Source: CBDIDH01 sp965277595 (GTDB lineage: Bacteria > Planctomycetota > Planctomycetia > Isosphaerales > Isosphaeraceae). From it: a DNA stretch of 64,000 nucleotides. A model generated the notes under the pieces. The model was not told the origin of the DNA. It ran no database searches and was given only the letters and a program-made list of their open reading frames with translations. This document shows positions 8,991-18,386 of the stretch, piece by piece. The number at the start of each line of letters is the position of its first letter. Within the stretch, counting starts at the first letter, position 1. The position numbers were made by a program, and so were the translations under genes. Location: assembly GCA_965277595.1 (NCBI GenBank), contig CBDIDH010000001.1:1364001-1428000 (forward strand), written 5' to 3'.

Positions 8991-9275
8991 TTCACTCAAC
9001 TCCTTGGTAAAATCTGCCGGCTCGGACGCATGGCAAGTCAGTGGGAGACCCCGAAACATCAACGGTTGGGACGAGGCCGGTCCCGAGCCCGCGGCGGCCT
9101 CGCTCGCCGGGTCACCGTCGTTGACGGCCCCGGCCAATCTCCGATCGCTCGGCAAAAGAAAAGAAAAGAAAACTAAACAAAATCAAACCGACGTCCTCGA
9201 CCCCTCCGGTTCCCCAATCCACCTGGCGGGTCATCCTTCAGCCAACAGAACGAACCCGAGCAGACAACGAACTGA
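8991..9275. other. ffh-rpsP spacer with AAAAG repeat
   Basis: This 285-nt spacer lies between two genes of the same cluster. It contains a 5-nt tandem run, AAAAG x3 and AAAAC, at 9153-9172, and the strong rpsP RBS at its end. No KH-domain or rimM gene is present here. Confidence 0.6.
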
Positions 9276-10796
9276 TCACGACGCCCTGACAGGCGAGGCT
9301 CCGTCGTCGTCGCGCCCTTGGTTGCGCTGTTCGCGGCGCTTCTTGCGTTCTTCTTTTTCGCGATCCTTGCGGGCCTTCTCGCGTTCCTTGGGCGAGAGCC
9401 GTTTTCCTGTCCCTTGTTTCGAGGCAAAGAGCTTGGCGCCCGGATTAAAAGCCCCAGCGCGGCCAAGTCCGCTCATGGCGCGAATCTTGTCAAGCATGCT
9501 CATCTGAGACATCTGCTTGACCAGAGTCGCCATCGCGTCGAACTGCTTGACCAGGCCCGAGACGTCGGCCGGTTCCACCCCCGCACCCGCGGCGATCCGA
9601 CGCCGTCGGGAAATATCGATCAGGTGCGGACTTCGGCGCTCGTCGGGGGTCATGCTATCGATGATCCCCTGAATCCGCTTGACCTCACCGTCGGCGTCGA
9701 GGCTGTCGAGGTCGACCGACATCTGGTTCAGGCCGGGGATCTTGCCCATCAACTCCTTGATCGACCCCATCTTCTTCATCTGGACGATCTGCTGGCGGAA
9801 GTCGTTGAGGTCAAACTTCCCTTTCGCCAGTTTTTCTTGCTGCCTTTGCGCCTCTTCCTGATCGACGGCCGATTGCGCCGCCTCGACCAGGCCGACAATG
9901 TCGCCCATACCGAGCATCTGGCCGACAAGGCGTTCGGGATCAAAGGGTTCCAGCTTGTCGAGCTTTTCCCCCTTGCCGACAAACTTGATCGGCACGCCGG
10001 TCACCTTCTTGACCGACAGCGCGGCGCCCCCTCGGGCGTCGCCGTCAAGCTTCGTCATGATCACGCCGTCGAGTTCCAGCGCCTTGTTAAAGGCGTCGGC
10101 CGAGGCGACCGCGTCTTGCCCGGTCAGGGCATCGCAGACGAAGAAAACCTGGTGCGGCTTGACCTTCTTCTCGATCTGCCGGAGTTCGGCCATCAGGTCG
10201 TCATCAACGTGCAGGCGGCCCGCCGTGTCCAGGATGACCGTGTCGCGTCCCTGCCGGTTGGCCTCAATGAGCGCCTCGGAGCAAACCTTGACCGGGTCTC
10301 CCCCCGGGTTTTCCGGTCCGTGCACGGGGACGCCGAGTTGCTGGCCGATGACCCGAAGCTGTTCGACGGCGGCGGGGCGTTGCAGGTCGGCCGCGACGAG
10401 CAAAGGCTTGCGACCGTTCGCCGCGAGCATCCGCGCGAGCTTGCCGCAGGTCGTCGTCTTGCCCGAGCCTTGCAGGCCGCAGAGCATGATGACGGTCAGG
10501 CCGGTCTTTTCCAACCGGATCGACGGATCGACCGGCCCCATCAGGCTGACAAGCTCGTCGTGAACGATCTTGACGACCTGCTGTTCGGGCCGAACGCTCT
10601 TGATGAGCTCGGCGCCGACGGCCTGCTCATTCACGCGCTGCATGAACTCCTGGACGACGTTGTAATTGACGTCGGCTTCCAGGAGCGCGGTGCGAACCTC
10701 GCGCAGTCCGTCCTTGATATTCGCCTCGGTGAGCAGACCCCGGGCGCGGAATTTCCCGAAGGCGGAGCCGAGACGTTTTTGAAGGTCGTCGAACAT
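9276..10796 (-). CDS. ffh: Signal recognition particle protein Ffh (SRP54)
   Basis: The 506-residue GTPase binds signal peptides and SRP RNA and delivers ribosomes to the membrane. The N domain begins MFDDLQKRLGSAFGKF. The G domain shows GLQGSGKTTT (P-loop), DTAGRLHVDD (G3) and TKLDGDARGG (G4). The methionine-rich M domain follows and contains the SRP RNA-binding region. The C-terminus is a long Lys/Arg/Glu helix, a little beyond the usual length of about 450. The ATG at 10796 is chosen because the N domain starts there; upstream in-frame sequence overlaps a repeat region. It is first in the ffh-rpsP-trmD-rplS cluster. Confidence 0.96.
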   Translation of the reverse strand: MFDDLQKRLGSAFGKFRARGLLTEANIKDGLREVRTALLEADVNYNVVQEFMQRVNEQAVGAELIKSVRPEQQVVKIVHDELVSLMGPVDPSIRLEKTGLTVIMLCGLQGSGKTTTCGKLARMLAANGRKPLLVAADLQRPAAVEQLRVIGQQLGVPVHGPENPGGDPVKVCSEALIEANRQGRDTVILDTAGRLHVDDDLMAELRQIEKKVKPHQVFFVCDALTGQDAVASADAFNKALELDGVIMTKLDGDARGGAALSVKKVTGVPIKFVGKGEKLDKLEPFDPERLVGQMLGMGDIVGLVEAAQSAVDQEEAQRQQEKLAKGKFDLNDFRQQIVQMKKMGSIKELMGKIPGLNQMSVDLDSLDADGEVKRIQGIIDSMTPDERRSPHLIDISRRRRIAAGAGVEPADVSGLVKQFDAMATLVKQMSQMSMLDKIRAMSGLGRAGAFNPGAKLFASKQGTGKRLSPKEREKARKDREKEERKKRREQRNQGRDDDGASPVRAS

Positions 10797-10837
10797 GGCC
10801 GGTGAATCCCCAACCCCGGACGATACGCGAATCGACC

Positions 10838-10867
10838 ATCTTATCTTAGTCTCAATCCCCTTCGCAA
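10838..10867 (-). promoter_or_regulatory. Possible ffh-cluster promoter
   Basis: On the minus strand TTGCGA (10867-10862) is followed after 18 nt by TAAGAT (10843-10838), with a second TAAGAT overlapping it. The -10 is 42 nt before the ffh start. This resembles a sigma-70 site, but the -35 is weak. Confidence 0.35.
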
Positions 10868-10950
10868 CGCCAGTCACGGCTGATTTCCGGGCCTTGCCGC
10901 GAGAAGCGAGACATCTCGGGAACGAAGCCAAGGTGACGATGATCGATGAG

Positions 10951-11053
10951 GGACAATGCGGGAAGGACAAAGGACAAAGGACAAAGGTCAGAGGACAAAA
11001 TGCCAAGAGTCCGGGAAAGGAAAATGTCCTCTGCCCTCCGCCCTTTGTCCCTT
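10951..11053. repeat. Family B heptamer repeat, inverted pair (AAAGGAC type)
   Basis: The left arm (10963-11001) is a run of AAGGACAA units. The right arm (11021-11052) carries the complementary TGTCCTCTGCCCTCCGCC type. Together they can form a long imperfect stem. It lies between the end of the export permease gene and the start of ffh. Confidence 0.65.
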
Positions 11054-11121
11054 GATATGGGGCAAGGCGCAACCCAGGACGCAAGATCCCGACATCTCTG
11101 CAATCAATCATCCGTCAGAAA

Positions 11122-12399
11122 TTACTCATGACGGAGGGCGTCAATTGGATCCATCTTGGCGGCGCGCATCGCGGGGTAGAGACCGGCCGCGAGGCCGATG
11201 ACGACGGAAACTCCGAAGGCCTTGACCACCGAATCGAGCGTGACGATGGCCTTTTGCTCGGGGAGGATAAAGACGATGAACATCGGAATCAAGATCCCGG
11301 TCGTCACGCCGAGCACACCGCCAATTCCTGACAGGACGACGGTTTCGATGAGAAATTGCTGGATGATATCGCCCTGTTTGGCGCCTAGAGCGCGGCGGAT
11401 GCCGATCTCGCGGGTGCGCTCGGTGACGGTGGCGAGCATGATGTTCATGATGCCGATCCCGCCGACGAGAAGCGAGATCGAGGCAATCGTGCCGAGAATG
11501 ATGCTGAACTGGCGAGCGGTGCGCTGGGCTTCGAGAAGGAGTTCGTAGGGGACAACGATGTCCACGTCCTTCTTGGGATGCCAGGGCTTGACGGCGGCCT
11601 CGATGATCGGGTGGGTGGGACGCACCTCGGTGATTGAGCCGACCTGAAGGGTGATCTGCGAAAGCTGGGTTTCCTCGGCTTCCATCGACCCGGCCCGGCT
11701 GTTGACGATTCGCTCGCCGAAGCGGAGCTTGCAGGTGTTCAGGGGGATATATACGTCCTTGTTGAAGTCCTGGCCCGAGAGACTGCCGCCGATCGCCGCC
11801 GAACTCGCGCGTTCCTTCATGACGCCCACGACCGTGTAATAGTCAGAGCCAAGCTTGACGGTATTGCCGACGGGGTCGTCGATCGGAAAGAGCGCCCTGG
11901 CGGTCTCGGCCGCGAGAACGGCGTAATTCTGGACCTTGGCGTTGTCCGATTCGAGCAAGAACCGGCCATGGTCAAGTTCCAGTCGGTTGAACTCGTCGTA
12001 TTCATGTGTCGTGCCGACGACCCGGCCGTCAATGAAGTGCTCAAGGTGGCGGATCTGGCGGCGGATCTCGCGGATCGGCAGTGCTTTCTTCAGGGTCGGC
12101 ACGGTGGCGATAATCCGGTCGAGGTCATCGTATTTCAGGCCGAAGTTCAGGACGCGGGCAGGTCGCCCCCCTTGCGCCTGGGTTTCTTCGCTCGGCTTGA
12201 CGGATCGAACGATGATGTTCGTCGCCCCGAGTTGCTGAATACGGACCTGGGCATCTCGGCTCGACCCTTCGCCGACCGCGAGCATCGAGATCACCGCCGC
12301 GACGCCGAAGACGATCCCGAGGACCGTCAGGCCCGAGCGGAGCTTGTGCAACAGGAGGCTTTTCATCCCGAGCTTCAAGCCGCGCCAGATGCGTGCCAT
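11122..12399 (-). CDS. ABC transporter permease, MacB/FtsX type
   Basis: The 425-residue protein has the MacB permease layout without the fused ATPase. One membrane helix follows the N-terminal KLRSGLTVLGIVFGVAA, a large periplasmic domain runs from about 45 to 290, and three helices fill the C-terminus (ILGTIASISLLVGGIGIMN, then two more). The stretch TERTREIGIRRALGA between the first two C-terminal helices is the family signature. It lies 73 nt downstream of the ATPase gene in an operon with adaptor and outer-membrane genes, so it is the inner-membrane part of a MacAB-TolC-type exporter. The substrate is unknown. Confidence 0.93.
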   Translation of the reverse strand: MARIWRGLKLGMKSLLLHKLRSGLTVLGIVFGVAAVISMLAVGEGSSRDAQVRIQQLGATNIIVRSVKPSEETQAQGGRPARVLNFGLKYDDLDRIIATVPTLKKALPIREIRRQIRHLEHFIDGRVVGTTHEYDEFNRLELDHGRFLLESDNAKVQNYAVLAAETARALFPIDDPVGNTVKLGSDYYTVVGVMKERASSAAIGGSLSGQDFNKDVYIPLNTCKLRFGERIVNSRAGSMEAEETQLSQITLQVGSITEVRPTHPIIEAAVKPWHPKKDVDIVVPYELLLEAQRTARQFSIILGTIASISLLVGGIGIMNIMLATVTERTREIGIRRALGAKQGDIIQQFLIETVVLSGIGGVLGVTTGILIPMFIVFILPEQKAIVTLDSVVKAFGVSVVIGLAAGLYPAMRAAKMDPIDALRHE

Positions 12400-12440
12400 T
12401 GTGGAGAATACCTGGAGTTAGGGGAAGGAGACGGGAGACA

Positions 12441-12472
12441 GTCAAAAGGGCAAAGGACAAAGGGCAAAGGGA
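12441..12472. repeat. Family B heptamer repeat (single arm)
   Basis: AAAGGGC and AAAGGAC heptamers alternate here. The run touches the stop codon of the ATPase gene and fills most of the 73-nt spacer before the permease. No opposite arm was seen. Confidence 0.65.
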
Positions 12473-13279
12473 CTAAGCGGGGGTCAGGTTGGAGGGAGTC
12501 GTCGCCTGAGAACGCATCCGGGCGCTGGGGCCGTCGTCGATGATGATGCCGTCACGCATCCGGATGATCCGCTTGGCGTGTTCGGCGATGTCGTCTTCGT
12601 GGGTCACCATGATGATCGTCTTGCCGGCGTCATTGAGGCGGCCGAGCATCTCCATGATCTCGTGACTGGTCTTCGTATCCAGGTTTCCCGTCGCCTCGTC
12701 GGCGAGGATGATATAGGGGTCGTTAATCAACGATCGGGCGATCGCCACGCGCTGTTGCTGACCGCCGGAAAGCTGGGTCGGGCGGTGGTCAAGGCGGTCG
12801 TAAAGGCCGACCATCCGGGCGAGTTCCTCGGTGCGCTGTTGAACAGCCTGGGTGATCTCGCCTGTTCCTTGATACGTCAGGGGGAGCTGGATGTTCTCGG
12901 TGACCGTGTATTGCTGGATCAGATTATACGACTGAAAGATGAAGCCGATGTATCGGCTGCGTACCTCGGACAGCTCGTTGTCAGAGAGCCGGGCGACATC
13001 GCGGTCGCCGAGGATGTACTGGCCGCTCGTCGGGCGGTCGAGGCAGCCGAGGAGGTTAAGCATCGTGCTCTTGCCGGAACCCGAGGCGCCCATGATGGCC
13101 ACGTATTCGCCGGGGTAAAAATCAACGGAGACGCCCGAGAGGGCGTTGACGACGACCGGCTGGTCATGCGCCCCCGAGCGTCGGCTTCCAAAGAAGCCTC
13201 CGCCGGGGTGACCCATGACATACGTCTTCTTGACGTTGACGATCGAGACAATCGGCTTCTGGCCATCACCGACGTTCAC
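12473..13279 (-). CDS. ABC transporter ATP-binding protein, MacB/LolD type
   Basis: This 268-residue ATPase has Walker A GASGSGKST, the Q-loop FIFQSYNL, the ABC signature LSGGQQQRVAIARSL, Walker B YIILADEAT and the H-loop VTHEDD. It has a non-canonical N-terminal insertion of about 20 residues (FFGSRRSGAHDQ) before the Walker A. The start is a GTG at 13279 that overlaps the adaptor stop codon by 4 nt (GTGA), which implies translational coupling. It powers the permease encoded downstream; with the adaptor and outer-membrane gene upstream it makes a complete tripartite exporter. Confidence 0.95.
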   Translation of the reverse strand: MNVGDGQKPIVSIVNVKKTYVMGHPGGGFFGSRRSGAHDQPVVVNALSGVSVDFYPGEYVAIMGASGSGKSTMLNLLGCLDRPTSGQYILGDRDVARLSDNELSEVRSRYIGFIFQSYNLIQQYTVTENIQLPLTYQGTGEITQAVQQRTEELARMVGLYDRLDHRPTQLSGGQQQRVAIARSLINDPYIILADEATGNLDTKTSHEIMEMLGRLNDAGKTIIMVTHEDDIAEHAKRIIRMRDGIIIDDGPSARMRSQATTPSNLTPA

Positions 13280-15234
13280 GGCCGACCCCCTCCCTGTCCA
13301 CCGCCAAATCCACCACCGCCACCACCGCCGCCACCGCCCCCGCCGGGACCGCCGCCGCCGAATCCGCCGCCGCCGTCACCGCCGCCAAATCCACCACCGC
13401 CACCGCCGCCGAATCCACCGCCGCCGCCGCCGCCGAATCCGCCGCCAGCGGCTTTCATCTGAGCGCGGAAGGCGGTGTATTGCTTGATCTCGTCTTCGGT
13501 GAAGCCGGCTTTCTTGAGGATGGCATCACGTTCTTCGGGGGTGGCGCCTCGCATCTTGTCGCGTTCTTCCTTGGGAATGGCCTGCATCTTCTCGCGGAGC
13601 GCGGCGGGCATGCCGGCGCCTTTGGTCTTGGCCTTCGCCTTGCCCTTGGCGGGGTCGGTCGCGGCGACAGGGGTCACGCCGACCTTCGACTTGCCCTCGC
13701 CCCAACCCTTCTTGGCGGCGTCTGACGATGAGCCGAAGGCGTCTCGCTTCTCGGCCTCGGACATGAGCAGGATCGGACTGAGCGCGACGAGGTCACCGCT
13801 CTTGATCCCGGATTTGACCTCGACGAGCTTGTCGTTCGACATGCCGAGGACCGCGTCTCGCCACTCGTAGCCGGTCGCGGTCTTGACCGCGAGGTGATCC
13901 TTGCCCTTGAACTGAAGGACCGCCTGCACGGGGACGCTGAGGACGTTGGGCACGTCAATGACGAGAATCTCAACCTGGGCGGTCATGCCAGGGCGAAGGC
14001 CCGAAAGCCCGCGCTCGATGGCGACGTGGGTCGTATAAACCTTCACGTCGGAACTGAAGAAGCTGGAGGGGTCGGGCAGGGGGGCGATGTCTTCCACGAC
14101 GCCGGGAAGGGTCGCATCGGCAAAAGCGTCGACACGGACGCGGGCGACGAGGCCGGGCTTGATCCGGTCAATCATCGACTCGTGGACCTTGGTGTTGACC
14201 CGCATCTTGGTGATGTCCGGCAGGCTGAAGATCTTCTGACGCTCGCGGACGGTCGCCCCTTCCTCGATCTGCGGCTGAGACGAGCCGCCGAACCGATTCG
14301 GGTCGTTCGCGTAGACAACCAGGCCGTCATTCGGCGCGATGATCTTGCAGTTGGCGATCTGCTTGACGAGCTTCGCCTCCTTGGTCTTCTCCAACTCCCA
14401 GGTCGATTGCTTGGCCAGTTCGTCCGACCTGGCTTTCTCGACCTCGCTCTTGAACTCCTTGATGCTCTTGGTCTTGGTGTATTTTTCCAGGACGTTGAGC
14501 TTCGTCTGGGCCTGTTCCAGGGCGAACTTGGCGCGCTGAAGGGCGAGTTTCTCGGACATGTTCTGACCGAGCGAGAGATAGCCCTTCTTGTACATCCGGT
14601 CCGACCAGTCGAGCCGGTCCTCGGCGCGTTTCAGGTCGGACTTGGCCAGGGCAATCTCGATCTGGCACGACTCATAGTTCTGCTTGTAAACGCCTTCCTC
14701 ATATTCCTTGACGGCGATCTCGGCGACCTCGCGCGTGAGCCGGGCGTTCTCATACGCGGCCCCGGCCCCCTTGGTGGCGATGACCTGGTTGGTCAGGGCG
14801 TCCTTCAGCGCCGAGCTATCGAGTTCACAGACGATCTGCCCCTTGGTGACGCGCGTTCCTTCGGGAACGATCATGATGATCGTCGTCTGGCCCTCGACCT
14901 GGCAGTAAGCGTCTTCGTTCTTTGAGCTTTCCAGGCTACCGCGCTCGCTGACGACGACCGGAAGATTGGCGTAGCGAACGGGGTAGGTAATGACGTCAAT
15001 CGACGGCCCCGCGAAGAGGTTCCCGAGCTTTCCCTTGCCGATCCCGCCAAAGACGACCATCCCGCCGACACCCACCAGCGCCGCGGCGCCGAGGGCGACC
15101 AGCGCCTTAGCGGCGGAGGGGCGCCGTTTCCGCCGCGTCGGTGCTGACCCGGACCGGAGCCCCGGCAGCTCGCGGATCGATGTTGGGGGTGGCGCAGACG
15201 GTTGCCCCGAAGGGTTCGTCAGGGAAAAGTTCAT
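13276..15234 (-). CDS. Periplasmic adaptor (HlyD/MacA family) with glycine tail
   Basis: This 652-residue membrane-fusion protein has an RRKRR basic stretch and one membrane helix near residues 35-60. A biotinyl-lipoyl-like half, a long coiled-coil hairpin (about 150-290, rich in Lys/Glu/Ala) and beta-barrel domains follow. After the barrel comes a charged helical region (EERDKMRGATPEERD) and then a tail of about 60 residues made almost only of Gly and Phe. The ATG at 15234 has a strong RBS, GGGAGG 6 nt upstream, but puts the start 128 nt inside the upstream gene. The family links MacB-type pumps to TolC. The glycine tail is not part of the family. Confidence 0.9.
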   Translation of the reverse strand: MNFSLTNPSGQPSAPPPTSIRELPGLRSGSAPTRRKRRPSAAKALVALGAAALVGVGGMVVFGGIGKGKLGNLFAGPSIDVITYPVRYANLPVVVSERGSLESSKNEDAYCQVEGQTTIIMIVPEGTRVTKGQIVCELDSSALKDALTNQVIATKGAGAAYENARLTREVAEIAVKEYEEGVYKQNYESCQIEIALAKSDLKRAEDRLDWSDRMYKKGYLSLGQNMSEKLALQRAKFALEQAQTKLNVLEKYTKTKSIKEFKSEVEKARSDELAKQSTWELEKTKEAKLVKQIANCKIIAPNDGLVVYANDPNRFGGSSQPQIEEGATVRERQKIFSLPDITKMRVNTKVHESMIDRIKPGLVARVRVDAFADATLPGVVEDIAPLPDPSSFFSSDVKVYTTHVAIERGLSGLRPGMTAQVEILVIDVPNVLSVPVQAVLQFKGKDHLAVKTATGYEWRDAVLGMSNDKLVEVKSGIKSGDLVALSPILLMSEAEKRDAFGSSSDAAKKGWGEGKSKVGVTPVAATDPAKGKAKAKTKGAGMPAALREKMQAIPKEERDKMRGATPEERDAILKKAGFTEDEIKQYTAFRAQMKAAGGGFGGGGGGGFGGGGGGGFGGGDGGGGFGGGGPGGGGGGGGGGGGFGGGQGGGRP

Positions 15235-17935
15235 GAAAAGCCTCCCATTCGTCGTAGGGCAAGGTGCCAAGGTCGCGGTAGAGTTCGAGCCGCTGCTGTT
15301 CGTACTGATACCAGAACGTGACGAGCTGGTTCTCAATACTGATGAGCGAGTTCTGGAACTGGATCAGGTTGGTCGTTTGAAGCGGGGCCTGGCTCGTCCC
15401 GGCCGCGGTTGCCCCGGCGGGGGGGGCGATGATCTGCTCAAACGCCTGGTCTTTCTGGCGGATCGTGAGAACGAAGTTGCGCTTGAGGATCTCATAGTAA
15501 AGGTAGAACGACTGAAGGCTACGGATGTCTTCGCGGATCAGGTTCTTGATTGCGTCTTCGGTGTTCATCAGGGCACGACGCTGGCGCTCGTAACCGATCA
15601 GGGCGCTGCGGAAGTTGTTCCGCTCGGCGACCCGGACGAGCGGCAGTTCGGCGTTCAGAACGAGAGAGAACTGCTTGGCCTGATCGACGAATCCGAACGG
15701 GTTGGTACTGGTCGGCGGTGTGACGAACTGGTTCGTCAGGGTGAGGTTGAAGACCCCCTGAAGAGCATTCGCGTTGACCTTGATCTGCCGCCAGGAATCA
15801 TAAAGCTGGGCGCGAACGTTCATGAGGTCAAGGCGGTGCTCGATCGCCAGACGCTCGCCGGCGAGAAGAGTGTCTTCGAGCTTTTCCTCATCGTTATTCC
15901 CATCTGAGTATACCCCGAGGACCGACCGGCCGTCGAGGACGACGTCGATGAGTTTCGGCAGGCGTTCGGCGAAGCTGGGGAGTTCGCCGAGGTCGCGACG
16001 GGGGTTGCGCTGCCATTCGTCGACAGCCTCGTAAACCTCTTTGAACCGGCGGGTCAGGCTCCGGTCGGGCATGAGCGGCGTATCGGGAGGCAGGCCCATC
16101 TGCATCTTGAAGTTGTCGAGGTCGTTTCGGTACGTCAGGCGGGTCGCAACGAGCGTCTGCTTGGCGTTGTAGAGGCCCGACTCGACCTGGTCAAGCTGGA
16201 GCCGGGAGAGGCCCGACGACTCGCCCTGAATCAACTCGCGATAAACCTTCACGAGCTGTTCGTACTGAGCGATGTTCCTGCGGTTGTTCTCGACGATCTG
16301 GATGTCTTCGAGAAGATTAATATAACCAGTGACCGGGTCGCTACTTCCGCCGCCCGTGAAACCGAGCGAGGGAACCGCCGACCCGAAGTTCGGGACCGAC
16401 CCGCCGACGAGCGTGGCGACGGTGAATTGCTGGCGGAAGAGGACGAACGTGCGGATCGCGTACACTAAATTACGCTCGGCCTGGGTCAGTGGTTCGAGCG
16501 TCACGGCGCGACCGCCGCCGCGAAGGAAGGGCTGGACGAACGAGATCGGAATGAACGACTGAACCTTCGGCTGCGACGAGTTCTTGCCAACGAAGTTGAA
16601 GACCAACTGGTTCGCGAAGCCGACGAGCAATCGGCCGCCGCTGTTGAGCAGCTTTCCCGCGCCGGCGACCGTGCCGATGTTCAGGACCGACGACTGGGCG
16701 CCCGTGGCCCTTGTCGCATACGAGAAGGAGTTCGCGACGGTCGGCGGCGGGAAGGTGCCGCCGGTGCCGCCAACTCCCGCGACGCCGGTCACCGGGCTGA
16801 GACCGGCGTAGAACTGCGGCGTGAAGGCGAAGCGCTGCAAGGTCACGGCGAGGCTGGCGAGGTAAACGTTCTCGACGTTGTACTGATAAATTCGGGCGTT
16901 GATCAGGGCAAGGGCAAAGGCCTGATCCATCGAGATGACATAGGGGGTCACGGTCGTCGGCAGGCCGGCGGCCTCGGCCTCGTCAAAGGTGGCCGAGCCG
17001 GGGACGAGGATGCCCGAGAGTTCCGAGGCCATCGCCTCGGCGGCCTGATAGCCCTGGGGGGTCTGGTTTGGTGGCGGCGTGAAATCGGGTTTCGAGAGGT
17101 CCGCGCCTTCAATGTTGGGCGCGGGGTCCATGCCGATCGGCGGCGGCTTGATGTCCACCGGCGGCGGCAAGGGGGGCGCGGGGGGGATCGAGGCCGGCGG
17201 CGGGACCGGCATCGGCAGCCCGGTTTGCTGGAAGGCGGCGATCGTCACACCCACGTCCCTTGGCCGGGTCCGGGCCTGCGGTCCCGCCGGGTTCTCCACG
17301 CCGGGCGCCGGAGTTGGCGAGGGCGGGGAAGTCTCGGGAGAGGGTCCAGGTACTGGTATCGGCGACATCGGCGCGGCGTTCGTGCCGGGAATCGCTCCCG
17401 AGGCCGCGGGGTTGGTGAACGGCGAGCCGGTGGCCGGGGTCGGCGGCGGCAAGAGTGGCGGCTGCGCGGTTGCGGGGGTGCCGGTGTCGGCTGGGCGACC
17501 GATCCCGAAGAAATTGCGGGTCGTGTCGGGACGCGCGGGCCGCACGAACGCGGGGCGTTCGCGTTGCCAGACCTCAAGCATGTCGAGGTATCCCGTTCCC
17601 TCTGGGGGAACGAGGAGCCGGTTATCGGGCCACTGGGGAACGGGCGAAAGAGCCTGGGTGGCGTAGTCGTCGGGGGGCGCCGGGGGACGGTCGGGGTCGT
17701 ACGGGTTGGAATGCCGGGCGAGCGCGGGGGGCTCCGCCGAGAAGAGGTCGAGCCGCCAGCGAGGGTCGCGACTCTTCTCGAAGACGGCCTCGGAAACGTC
17801 CTGATTGGCCCACTCGCGGTAGAACTCACGCCCGCAGCCGGCCACGGAGGCCAGGGCGAGCCCGGCCAGTAAAGCCCAGCGCGACCGTACCCGCGAACGG
17901 GGGGGCAGAGAGAGGCGGCCGGTGCGGGTTGGCAT
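15107..17935 (-). CDS. TolC-like outer-membrane efflux lipoprotein
   Basis: The 942-residue protein has a long signal region ending in the lipobox LASVAGC (cysteine about 34), so it is probably lipid-anchored. Residues of about 110-300 are proline-rich and low in complexity. The C-terminal 620 residues have the repeated long helices and short strands of outer-membrane efflux channels, e.g. ENNRRNIAQYEQLVKVYRE and QVESGLYNAKQTLVATRLTY. At about twice the 450-500 residues of typical TolC proteins, the extra length is mainly the proline-rich N-terminus. It is the first gene of the export operon; its 3' end overlaps the adaptor gene by 128 nt in another frame. Confidence 0.88.
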   Translation of the reverse strand: MPTRTGRLSLPPRSRVRSRWALLAGLALASVAGCGREFYREWANQDVSEAVFEKSRDPRWRLDLFSAEPPALARHSNPYDPDRPPAPPDDYATQALSPVPQWPDNRLLVPPEGTGYLDMLEVWQRERPAFVRPARPDTTRNFFGIGRPADTGTPATAQPPLLPPPTPATGSPFTNPAASGAIPGTNAAPMSPIPVPGPSPETSPPSPTPAPGVENPAGPQARTRPRDVGVTIAAFQQTGLPMPVPPPASIPPAPPLPPPVDIKPPPIGMDPAPNIEGADLSKPDFTPPPNQTPQGYQAAEAMASELSGILVPGSATFDEAEAAGLPTTVTPYVISMDQAFALALINARIYQYNVENVYLASLAVTLQRFAFTPQFYAGLSPVTGVAGVGGTGGTFPPPTVANSFSYATRATGAQSSVLNIGTVAGAGKLLNSGGRLLVGFANQLVFNFVGKNSSQPKVQSFIPISFVQPFLRGGGRAVTLEPLTQAERNLVYAIRTFVLFRQQFTVATLVGGSVPNFGSAVPSLGFTGGGSSDPVTGYINLLEDIQIVENNRRNIAQYEQLVKVYRELIQGESSGLSRLQLDQVESGLYNAKQTLVATRLTYRNDLDNFKMQMGLPPDTPLMPDRSLTRRFKEVYEAVDEWQRNPRRDLGELPSFAERLPKLIDVVLDGRSVLGVYSDGNNDEEKLEDTLLAGERLAIEHRLDLMNVRAQLYDSWRQIKVNANALQGVFNLTLTNQFVTPPTSTNPFGFVDQAKQFSLVLNAELPLVRVAERNNFRSALIGYERQRRALMNTEDAIKNLIREDIRSLQSFYLYYEILKRNFVLTIRQKDQAFEQIIAPPAGATAAGTSQAPLQTTNLIQFQNSLISIENQLVTFWYQYEQQRLELYRDLGTLPYDEWEAFHELFPDEPFGATVCATPNIDPRAAGAPVRVSTDAAETAPLRR

Positions 17936-18386
17936 TAGTTCGAACCTCTTAGAAACGTGACCGACTTCAGGGGCACGGACCGATAAGACGTCTAGCGCGG
18001 AGAGTCCGCCACCAGGCGGGTTTACGTTCGGCCTCGGATTCGGGGTCCGGGCGCGACGCCTCCGAACAGTGGTATCGGGCGTAACGATTCCGCGAGTTGA
18101 ACCGAATCGGCGGGGGGGAGGTCAGACTCCCCGGTTCGCCGCCGGTGGATTCGATGGAGTCAAGGTCGATTGGGGACCGAAATTGCAGAGGGCGTGGAGT
18201 CGTCCCCCTTTTGTAACGGCGGGCGGCCAGGCCGCTCCGAGCCGGTGCGGGTCTTGAAACCTTGACGCGAAAGCGTCAGGAACTCCGGACACGGCGGATC
18301 AAGGGCGAGGCCGGGCGGGTGAGGCCCGGACGGGTCGCGTGGCCGACGCGCGACGAGTAGGGTTTGCTAGGAGGAGGGAGTCTCCG
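17936..18386. other. Divergent intergenic region (export operon / FG-GAP gene)
   Basis: This 451-nt region must hold promoters for both directions. I see no convincing -35/-10 pair. It contains a GAAA-loop hairpin at 18263-18278 (TGACGC/GCGTCA) about 110 nt before the FG-GAP start, likely in its leader. The strong RBS AGGAGGAGGG (18369-18379) lies at the end. Confidence 0.5.
18263..18278 (+). promoter_or_regulatory. GNRA-tetraloop hairpin in probable 5' leader
   Basis: A perfect 6-bp stem, TGACGC paired with GCGTCA, closes a GAAA loop. It lies upstream of the FG-GAP gene. It does not match a riboswitch class I know; a structural or stabilising role is possible. Confidence 0.4.

Noticed and set aside
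8991..9155. Upstream extension of rpsP to an ATG
   Set aside because: The GTG at 8990 has a strong RBS and gives the exact S16 N-terminus.
12578..13462. A plus-strand frame with a Pro-rich end opposite the ATPase and adaptor genes
   Set aside because: The proline run is the antisense reading of the adaptor's glycine codons.
18241..18386. A possible riboswitch upstream of the FG-GAP gene
   Set aside because: Only one GNRA hairpin is visible; no known aptamer core could be matched.
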